This document shows positions 1-5,143 of a stretch of DNA of 5,143 nt, in pieces. The stretch is taken from contig JBCCZN010000192.1 in the NCBI GenBank assembly GCA_039187375.1, positions 1-5,143 on the forward strand, written 5' to 3'. Numbering within the stretch: position 1 is the stretch's first letter; every line of letters begins with the position of its first letter. This DNA comes from CALBPI01 sp039187375 (GTDB lineage: Bacteria > Pseudomonadota > Gammaproteobacteria > Steroidobacterales > Woeseiaceae). Position numbers and translations under genes: made by a program. Under the pieces are notes generated by a model, which was not told where the DNA came from, did no database searches, and worked only from the letters and a program-made list of their open reading frames with translations.

Positions 1-270
1 CGCGGTGCCACCGGCTTTTTGTGCCTCCGCGACGACCTGCAGCGTCAGCGTGGTCTTACCGGAAGACTCCGGCCCATAAATCTCAACGACGCGGCCTTTT
101 GGTAGCCCACCGATGCCGAGCGCCACGTCCAAACCAATAGAGCCGGTCGAGACCGCTTCAATATTTTTGGCCGCGCTGCCACCGCCCAGACGCATGACCG
201 AGCCCTTGCCGAACTGCTTTTCGATCTGCCCAAGCGCCGCTGCGAGCGCCTTTTTTCTATTGTCGTCCAT
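1..270 (-). CDS. recA: RecA recombinase, N-terminal 90 residues (3' end outside window)
   Basis: RecA is the ATP-dependent strand-exchange protein of homologous recombination; its filament on single-stranded DNA also triggers LexA self-cleavage. The visible 90 residues begin MDDNRKKALAAALGQIEKQF, which matches the N-terminal oligomerisation helix of RecA. The motif RLGGG follows, then STGSIGLDVALGIGGLPKGR, and the Walker A loop GPESSGKT sits at residues 66-73, the same position as in E. coli RecA. The start is the ATG at 268-270, supported by an AAGG eight bases upstream and by the conserved N-terminus. The frame is open to base 1, so the gene is cut only by the window edge. It lies 95 bases downstream of pncC on the same strand and has its own SOS-type promoter. 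Identity is essentially certain. Confidence 0.98.
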   Translation of the reverse strand, partial: MDDNRKKALAAALGQIEKQFGKGSVMRLGGGSAAKNIEAVSTGSIGLDVALGIGGLPKGRVVEIYGPESSGKTTLTLQVVAEAQKAGGTA

Positions 271-278
271 CGTGATCG

Positions 279-282
279 CCTT
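279..282 (-). promoter_or_regulatory. recA ribosome binding site
   Basis: AAGG on the minus strand, eight bases before the recA ATG. It supports that start over any internal one. Confidence 0.7.
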
Positions 283-303
283 GAATTTGGAGTTTTGAAA
301 CTA

Positions 304-319
304 CTGTATGGATAACCAG
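304..319 (-). promoter_or_regulatory. LexA operator (SOS box) of recA
   Basis: Read on the plus strand the site is CTGTATGGATAACCAG; on the minus strand it is CTGGTTATCCATACAG. The gammaproteobacterial LexA consensus is CTGT-N8-ACAG, and this site has seven of the eight fixed bases, with one half-site reading CCAG instead of ACAG. It lies directly downstream of the candidate -10 and spans the expected transcription start, where bound LexA would block RNA polymerase. The position before recA is the classical one. That LexA binds here is inferred from known biology. Confidence 0.85.
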
Positions 320-347
320 ATTATGGCACACCCGAGCCGAATGTACA
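320..347 (-). promoter_or_regulatory. Candidate sigma-70 promoter of recA
   Basis: On the minus strand, TGTACA (342-347) may be the -35 and CATAAT (320-325) the -10, separated by 16 bases; CTGTAC at 343-348 would give a 17-base spacer. The -10 has five of six consensus bases, while the -35 is weaker. Transcription would start near base 313, inside the LexA site, giving a leader of roughly 43 bases. This would let recA be transcribed independently of the upstream pncC operon. Confidence 0.6.
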
Positions 348-365
348 GAGGCGAAATACGCCGGT

Positions 366-893
366 TTAATCACAAAGTGCTGGCAGCAGAGTATTCAGCT
401 CGGACAACGCCCAATAGGCCGTCTTGTCGCGCACCTCCTCACGATCTCCGGAGAATCGCTGCATTTTTGCAACCGTCTGGGTAGAACCACTCCAGGCACA
501 CCAGACGGTACCCACCGGCTTATCCTCCGTGCCGCCACCGGGACCTGCGATGCCGCTGACCGCCAGCCCGACCTCGGCTTGTGCCAGTATCCGCACACCC
601 TCGGCCATCTCGCGCACGACCGCCTCGCTGACCGCACCCTGCGCTGCCAGCGTCTCTGCCCGAACACTCAAGAGCCGCTGTTTTGCCGCATTGCTATAGC
701 TGACCACGCCATAGCCAAACCAGGCAGAACTGCCAGCGGTGTCGGTCAGCGATTTTGCAATCAGCCCGCCGGTGCAGGACTCGGCCACCGCAACACTGCC
801 CTTGCGCTCGGTCAGTTGGGTGGCCAAACGCGCGACCTCATGCATCGTACGCGCCGCCGCGGGCAGGCCGATTAACGAATAGCGTCCGGTCAT
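366..893 (-). CDS. pncC: PncC nicotinamide-nucleotide amidase (CinA C-terminal domain family)
   Basis: PncC deamidates nicotinamide mononucleotide (NMN) to nicotinate mononucleotide in the cytoplasm, salvaging the NMN made by NAD-dependent DNA ligase and other NAD-consuming reactions. The protein has 175 residues, close to stand-alone E. coli PncC (about 165), and lacks the N-terminal MoCF-like domain of full CinA. The conserved AESCTGG has the catalytic serine at residue 39. GSSAWFGYGVVSYSNAAK follows (54-71), holding the conserved Tyr66 and Lys71, then GAVSE (86-90), SGIAGPGGG (113-121) and KPVGTVW (125-131). The start at 891-893 is preferred because AGGAG lies five bases before it; the alternative Met17 has no such site but would give 159 residues. 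The start overlaps the glycosyltransferase stop as ATGA, so translation is probably coupled. recA follows on the same strand, a common arrangement in gammaproteobacteria. Confidence 0.95.
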   Translation of the reverse strand: MTGRYSLIGLPAAARTMHEVARLATQLTERKGSVAVAESCTGGLIAKSLTDTAGSSAWFGYGVVSYSNAAKQRLLSVRAETLAAQGAVSEAVVREMAEGVRILAQAEVGLAVSGIAGPGGGTEDKPVGTVWCAWSGSTQTVAKMQRFSGDREEVRDKTAYWALSELNTLLPALCD

Positions 894-1996
894 ACCGACT
901 CCTGTTTTAGAACGTCATACAGCGCCCGATGCCGGGCGACCATCTCCGCGACACCGAAGTGTTGCAGCGCATGCTGCCGGGCATTATCCGAGAAGCGCAG
1001 CCGTTGTGCGTCATTCTCCAATAAATGCGCAATCGATGCGGTCAGCGCCGGCACCGAGCCAGGCTCAACCAATAGCCCGGTGTGCTCGTGGACGACGACT
1101 TCCGCGACCCCACCGGCCCGAAAGCCGATCACCGGCACGCCAACGGCCGCCGCCTTGAGCAGACTGACACCGAGCCCTTCACGCAACGCCGGATGCACAA
1201 CCAGCGTCAGCGCCGGCAATACCGTGTCCAAATCCGGCAAAAAGCCCGCGAACCGCACATAGCGCGACAAGCCACCCTGAGTCACCTGCGTGCGCAGCTC
1301 GCGCTCCAGCCCACCTTGACCGAAACACACCACGCGCAGATCCGGATGGCGTTGCACCAGCGCGGGCAGCGCCTCAAACAAAAACCGGTGCCCTTTGCGC
1401 TCAATGAGCTGCGCAACCACGCCGATCACCGGTCCGGTCGTTGTCTGGCCTAAAATGTCACTCAGCCGCTGATGGGCATGATCACGGTCTATCGCCGCCA
1501 ATGCCTCGACATCGACCGCGCTTTGGATCGTCATCAGGGACTCCTCCGGTACTGCGCTGGCCGCCAGCACATCATGGATCGTCTGACTAATCGCAACCGT
1601 ACGCTGGTATCGATGTCGCATCAGCCAACGCAGCCAGCGTCCCGGTACGTGATCCACGCGACGCGACAATAACGCCGGAATCCCGGCGCGCCAGGCTGCC
1701 AACGGCCCCATCCAGTCGGCACCGCGGCGCGAGTGCACATGCAACAGCCGCGCACGCTCATTGCGCAACACGCGGATCAGCCGCGCCACCATCGCTAGGT
1801 CGTGCTCGCCACTAAAACGCAGCGCGATCACGCGTTGGCCGACGTCTTTCGCCCATTGGTGCAGATCACTGCCTCGGGCCGTCACCAGCGTATGCGCAGC
1901 ACCCGCGTCGGATTGCGCCAACTGCTCGAGCAAGTAGCGCACCTGTTCAGCACCGCCATAGCGATATCGACCCAATTCCAGATGGACGATGTTCAT
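890..1996 (-). CDS. GT4-family (GT-B fold) glycosyltransferase
   Basis: Probable cytoplasmic or membrane-associated enzyme that moves a sugar from a nucleotide-sugar donor, most likely in lipopolysaccharide or other envelope glycan synthesis; donor and acceptor cannot be read from the sequence. The 368 residues suit a GT-B protein. The N-terminal acceptor domain opens MNIVHLELGRYRYGGAEQ, with the GGAE loop at 14-17, and contains HVHSRRGADW (87-96). The C-terminal donor domain starts near PVIGVVAQLIERKGHRF (189-205) and includes FAGFLPDL (249-256) and REGLGVSLLKAAAVGVPVI (272-290), then GGVAEVVVHEHTGLLV (295-310). The second Glu of the usual EX7E motif is Lys281 (first is Glu273). I chose the ATG at 1994-1996 because AGGA lies nine bases upstream and family homology starts there; the upstream ATG at 2083 would add 29 unrelated residues and overlap mutS. 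It ends in an ATGA overlap with pncC and is divergent from mutS. Confidence 0.88.
   Translation of the reverse strand: MNIVHLELGRYRYGGAEQVRYLLEQLAQSDAGAAHTLVTARGSDLHQWAKDVGQRVIALRFSGEHDLAMVARLIRVLRNERARLLHVHSRRGADWMGPLAAWRAGIPALLSRRVDHVPGRWLRWLMRHRYQRTVAISQTIHDVLAASAVPEESLMTIQSAVDVEALAAIDRDHAHQRLSDILGQTTTGPVIGVVAQLIERKGHRFLFEALPALVQRHPDLRVVCFGQGGLERELRTQVTQGGLSRYVRFAGFLPDLDTVLPALTLVVHPALREGLGVSLLKAAAVGVPVIGFRAGGVAEVVVHEHTGLLVEPGSVPALTASIAHLLENDAQRLRFSDNARQHALQHFGVAEMVARHRALYDVLKQESV
899..903 (-). promoter_or_regulatory. pncC ribosome binding site inside the glycosyltransferase gene
   Basis: AGGAG on the minus strand, five bases before the pncC ATG and within the last codons of the glycosyltransferase gene. 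It decides the pncC start and suits re-initiation by ribosomes finishing the upstream gene. Confidence 0.75.
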
Positions 1997-2055
1997 TGGC
2001 GCGTATCCTGCCACGTTCGACTTGCACGCGACATCCGCGCTAGCATCGCGCGCAT
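1997..2055. other. 59-base divergent spacer between the glycosyltransferase and mutS
   Basis: This gap must hold, or lie next to, the 5' signals of two divergent genes. On the minus strand it holds the glycosyltransferase ribosome binding site. On the plus strand TAGCAT (2041-2046) is a possible mutS -10, but the best -35 candidate, TTCGAC (2016-2021), is 19 bases away, so I do not call a promoter. No convincing promoter or operator was found on either strand; the true promoters may lie inside the neighbouring coding regions. Confidence 0.5.
2006..2009 (-). promoter_or_regulatory. Glycosyltransferase ribosome binding site
   Basis: AGGA on the minus strand, nine bases before the ATG at 1994-1996. 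It supports this start over the longer frame beginning at 2083. Confidence 0.6.
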
Positions 2056-4644
2056 ATGGCTGATGCGAGCACTCACACGCCAATGATGCGCCAATACCTG
2101 GCGCTGAAGGCGGATTACCCCGACATGCTGATGTTCTATCGCATGGGCGATTTCTATGAGCTGTTCTACGATGACGCCAAGCGCGCGGCCGAACTGATCG
2201 ACATCACACTGACCAGCCGCGGCAAATCCGCCGGGGAACCGGTGCCGATGGCCGGTGTTCCGCATCATGCCGCCGACAACTACCTGGCGCGGCTGGTCGC
2301 GAAAGGTGAGCGCGTTGCCATCTGCGAACAGGTGGGTGATCCGGCGACGACCAAGGGGCCCGTGGCCCGCGAGGTTGTGCGCGTCGTGACGCCAGGCACC
2401 CTGACCGACGAGTCATTGCTGGCCGAACGCACTCGATCCAGCGTTGCGGCCGCGCTGTGGACACAGGATGGCGTCGGACTGGCGTGGTTGGAGATTGCCA
2501 GCGGTGATTTCGAGGCCACGCTGCTACCGGACGATCAAGCGCTGGCCTCTGAAATCGAGCGCCTGCAACCGGCCGAGGTGCTGTTTCGCGACACCGATCA
2601 TGCGCGCGCCGAGCTCTGGCTGAACAGCTGGCCGGCGACCACCTGGCGCGAGCATGGCGAGTGGCATTTCGAGCCGGCCACGGCAGAGCGATTGTTGTGC
2701 GAGCAGTTCCACACCCAAGACCTGCAAGGCTTTGGCTTCACGCGTGCCAGTGCCGATGTGCGCGCCGCCGGCGCGCTGCTCGAATATGTCTCGCGCACCC
2801 AAAAGCGCACGCTGCCGCACGTGAGCGGTCTGCGGCGACGCCGCGCCGATCACTACGTGACGCTGGATGCGGTCAGCCGCCAGCACCTGGAAATCGAACG
2901 CAGCCTAAGCGGTAACGATGCCCTAACGCTCGCAGGCGTTCTGGACACCTGTCGCACGCCGATGGGCAGTCGTTGCCTACGGCGCTGGCTGCAACAACCA
3001 CTGCGAGACAATGCAGCGATCAATGCCCGCCTCGATGCGATTGCCGCCTGCATCGATGCAGGCAGCGCGGATGCTTTGCGTGAAGTGCTGCAACCGGTCG
3101 GCGATATGGAGCGCATCTTGTCGCGCGTGGCCTTGCGCAGCGCTCGCCCACGAGATCTGGCACGCCTGGGTGAGGCCCTGGCCAGTGCACCGGCGATTCA
3201 GGCGCAATTAAGACCACTACAAGCGGGCCGCTGGCCGCAGCTGTCGGGCGACATTGGGGACCCGTCCGCCACCGCAGACCTGCTGCACCGCGCCATCATC
3301 GACAACCCGCCGATGCTGGTGCGCGATGGCGGCGTCATCCGCGATGGCTACGACAGTGAGCTGGATGCGTTGCGAGAGCTGGCCACCAACGCCAATCAGT
3401 TCCTGCGCGAGTTGGAACAACGCGAGCGCGAACGCACGGGCGTTGCCACACTCAAGGTCGGCTATAACCGCGTGCACGGTTATTACATCGAGCTGTCCAA
3501 GATCAACAGCGATGCCGCCCCCGCTGACTACATCCGCCGCCAGACATTGAAGGGCGCAGAGCGCTACATCACCGACGAACTCAAACAGTTTGAAGACAAG
3601 GTGCTGAGCGCCAACGAGCAGTCGCTGGCCCGCGAAAAAGCCCTGTATGAGGCGCTGTTGGAGACGCTGAACTCGCGCTTGTCCGAGCTACAAACCTGCG
3701 CCCAAGGAATGAGCGAGACCGATGTTTTGGCCACGCTGACCGAGCGGGCCCTGGTGGGCCGCTATGCGCGCCCGACGCTATCCGACACCGTCGGATTGCA
3801 GGTGCGTGATGGCCGCCACCCGGTCGTCGAACAGGTACTGGACGATCCCTTTATCGCTAACGATTTAGACCTGCACACCGATCGCCGCCTGTTGATTGTC
3901 ACCGGCCCTAACATGGGCGGTAAATCAACCTTTATGCGCCAGGCGGCGCTGCTGGCGATCATGGCTCGCGTCGGTAGCTATGTGCCGGCCACCAGTCTGA
4001 GCGTGGGTCCCATCGATCGAGTGTTCACCCGTATTGGTGCCAGCGATGATCTTGCTGGTGGCCGCTCGACGTTCATGGTCGAGATGACCGAGACCGCCAA
4101 CATCCTCAACAACGCCACAGAGCAGAGTCTGGTGCTCATGGACGAGATCGGCCGTGGCACCAGCACCTTCGATGGCTTGTCGCTGGCATGGGCGGCGGCG
4201 CATCACATCGCCACGCACAGCCAGGCGCTGACGTTATTCGCGACCCATTATTTCGAGCTGACCCAGCTCACCCACGAGATCGGTGCCTGTGCCAACGTGC
4301 ATCTGGACGCCACCGAACACGGCAAACGGCTGGTGTTCATGCACAAAGTCAAAGCCGGTCCTGCCGACAAAAGCTATGGCTTACAGGTCGCCGCATTGGC
4401 GGGTGTGCCCAAGGCGGTGATTCGCCGCGCACGCAAATATCTTGCCGCACTGGAGGCCACCCGTGATACCGACAGCGCACAACAAAGCGCACTGGATTTC
4501 AGCACACCGATTGACGATGAGCCTGAGCTCACCGCACAACAACAAGCACTGCTCGATGCCATCGAAGCGCTAGACCCGGACAGCCTGTCGCCGCGCGCCG
4601 CGCTGGATCGGCTGTATGCGTTAAAGGCGTTGCTAAAAGACTAG
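2056..4644 (+). CDS. mutS: MutS DNA mismatch repair ATPase
   Basis: MutS recognises base mismatches and small loops in newly replicated DNA and, with ATP, recruits MutL. At 862 residues it is full length (E. coli 853). The N-terminal mismatch-binding domain carries the Phe-x-Glu wedge (Phe33, Glu35) in YRMGDFYELFYDDAKRA, followed by SAGEPVPMAGVPHHA and VAICEQVGDP. The core and clamp include RRQTLKGAERY (494-504). In the C-terminal ATPase, Walker A GPNMGGKST is at 617-625 (Lys623), the STFMVEMTE loop at 671-679, Walker B LVLMDEIGRGTST with Asp696 and Glu697, and ATHYFEL with His731. QSALDF (810-815) resembles a sliding-clamp binding motif. The tail DPDSLSPR keeps Asp842 and Arg847, matching the E. 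coli tetramer residues Asp835 and Arg840. The start is fixed by a TAG at 2041-2043 in frame upstream and by the conserved HTPMM, although no Shine-Dalgarno is seen. All key residues are present. Confidence 0.98.
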   Translation: MADASTHTPMMRQYLALKADYPDMLMFYRMGDFYELFYDDAKRAAELIDITLTSRGKSAGEPVPMAGVPHHAADNYLARLVAKGERVAICEQVGDPATTKGPVAREVVRVVTPGTLTDESLLAERTRSSVAAALWTQDGVGLAWLEIASGDFEATLLPDDQALASEIERLQPAEVLFRDTDHARAELWLNSWPATTWREHGEWHFEPATAERLLCEQFHTQDLQGFGFTRASADVRAAGALLEYVSRTQKRTLPHVSGLRRRRADHYVTLDAVSRQHLEIERSLSGNDALTLAGVLDTCRTPMGSRCLRRWLQQPLRDNAAINARLDAIAACIDAGSADALREVLQPVGDMERILSRVALRSARPRDLARLGEALASAPAIQAQLRPLQAGRWPQLSGDIGDPSATADLLHRAIIDNPPMLVRDGGVIRDGYDSELDALRELATNANQFLRELEQRERERTGVATLKVGYNRVHGYYIELSKINSDAAPADYIRRQTLKGAERYITDELKQFEDKVLSANEQSLAREKALYEALLETLNSRLSELQTCAQGMSETDVLATLTERALVGRYARPTLSDTVGLQVRDGRHPVVEQVLDDPFIANDLDLHTDRRLLIVTGPNMGGKSTFMRQAALLAIMARVGSYVPATSLSVGPIDRVFTRIGASDDLAGGRSTFMVEMTETANILNNATEQSLVLMDEIGRGTSTFDGLSLAWAAAHHIATHSQALTLFATHYFELTQLTHEIGACANVHLDATEHGKRLVFMHKVKAGPADKSYGLQVAALAGVPKAVIRRARKYLAALEATRDTDSAQQSALDFSTPIDDEPELTAQQQALLDAIEALDPDSLSPRAALDRLYALKALLKD

Positions 4645-5143
4645 TCGGTGCGCTTGAACGCACCATGCTGTAGGAACCGGACGGCGCGGTCAGCCACCTC
4701 ACGCGAGGTCACCAGTCCCGCATGCGGCACCGCCAAAGTCAGATGATCGGCGAGCCCTGCCCATTGCGTTTCTTCAACCGAGACGACACCGTCATGCGGC
4801 GCGGCTAACGCGTCATTCTGGCGCCCCTGATGCATCGCCATCGTCCCGGCAATGGCGCCGATCTGAATGCCGGGCAATGACCAGTCGAAAGACTGCCGCG
4901 TTAACGATTGCGCCATCTCGCCGTCTGCACCATCCAGCGATGCAACGCGCAGTGCTGCAGCGGCGCTCACCACCGGCGTTCCAAGTAAGACGATACGACC
5001 AATCGGCAGATCCGCGTGCTGCTGCAAGAACGACAACACCACCTCGCCGGCCAGTCCATGCGCATTGATGTGACAGGGCGAGGACTCGGTTGGACCGAGG
5101 TCTTGGAGGATAAAATCGGCCTACACATCCTCATTGCGTTGCA
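4641..5143 (-). pseudogene. Decayed alpha/beta-hydrolase (lipase/PGAP1-like), 5' end outside window
   Basis: The frame resembles the C-terminal part of small proteobacterial lipase-like alpha/beta-hydrolases, whose active site is a Ser-Asp-His triad. Visible parts are CHINAHGLAG (5046-5075), aligning with the nucleophile elbow usually written GHSLGG; QQHADLPIGRIVLLGTPV; IGAIAGTMAM; HDGVVSVEET, with the likely triad Asp at 4791-4793; and AVPHAGLVTSREVADRAVRFLQHGAFK, with the likely triad His at 4722-4724. Two defects are seen. An in-frame TAG at 5121-5123 interrupts a frame that reads QRNEDV before it and ADFILQDL after it. The elbow serine is a glycine (GGA, 5055-5057), with other elbow positions also changed. 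The only start downstream of the TAG is GTG at 5040-5042, which would give 133 residues lacking the elbow. The family call rests on remembered motif patterns. A sequencing error at the TAG, or a shortened non-catalytic protein, remains possible. Confidence 0.7.

Noticed and set aside
350..362. GGCG-AAATA-CGCC inverted repeat after pncC as a terminator
   Set aside because: The stem is only four pairs and no T-run follows on either strand; it lies just upstream of the recA -35, so it is not called.
1082..1453. 123-codon plus-strand open frame opposite the glycosyltransferase
   Set aside because: It is antisense to a well-supported gene, is rich in Arg, Gln and His as expected for a shadow frame in GC-rich DNA, and shows no recognisable motif.
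1997..2083. 29-residue N-terminal extension of the glycosyltransferase from the ATG at 2083
   Set aside because: The extension shows no family resemblance, would overlap the mutS start on the other strand, and the internal ATG at 1996 has a ribosome site and begins the typical GT-B N-terminus.
2524..2886. 120-codon minus-strand open frame inside mutS
   Set aside because: It lies fully opposite conserved mutS codons and has composition typical of an antisense shadow; no domain or start signal is seen.
4867..5073. Plus-strand open frames of 63-68 codons downstream of mutS
   Set aside because: They are antisense to the hydrolase frame, which has clear family-like motifs; no ribosome site or recognisable protein is seen.
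5085..5099. CTCGGT-TGG-ACCGAG inverted repeat as a terminator or regulatory hairpin
   Set aside because: A six-pair stem with a three-base loop and no T-run, inside the degraded hydrolase frame; most simply a chance repeat in GC-rich coding-derived DNA.

Overview
The window comes from a moderately GC-rich gammaproteobacterium, judging by the close match of MutS, RecA and PncC to their Escherichia coli counterparts and by the familiar mutS / pncC / recA neighbourhood. I cannot name the genus. Nearly all of it is coding, and there is no gene-free stretch over 100 bases except the edges of the recA promoter region.

Layout. On the minus strand, reading from about 1996 down to 1, lie a GT4-type glycosyltransferase, pncC (nicotinamide-nucleotide amidase) and the first 90 codons of recA, which runs off the left edge. 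The glycosyltransferase stop and the pncC start overlap as ATGA, so these two are very probably co-translated. recA has its own promoter in the 95-base gap after pncC, with a LexA/SOS operator lying over the expected transcription start. On the plus strand, mutS (862 codons, intact) starts 59 bases away from the glycosyltransferase start and is divergent from it. The right end (4641-5143, minus strand) carries the C-terminal part of an alpha/beta-hydrolase (lipase-like) gene. It looks dead: there is an in-frame TAG, and the nucleophile serine is replaced by glycine. It is convergent with mutS, and the two stop codons share one CTAG palindrome.

Function. MutS (mismatch recognition) and RecA (recombination, SOS induction) are genome-maintenance proteins. 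PncC recycles the NMN released by NAD-dependent DNA ligase and other reactions, which gives a plausible metabolic reason for its usual place beside recA. The glycosyltransferase is probably an envelope polysaccharide or lipopolysaccharide enzyme and is the odd member of the cluster. I see no mobile element, CRISPR array, RNA gene or new multigene system. The notable points are the SOS-box architecture, the altered EX7E motif in the glycosyltransferase, the mutS start without a visible ribosome binding site, the decayed hydrolase and the shared stop codons.
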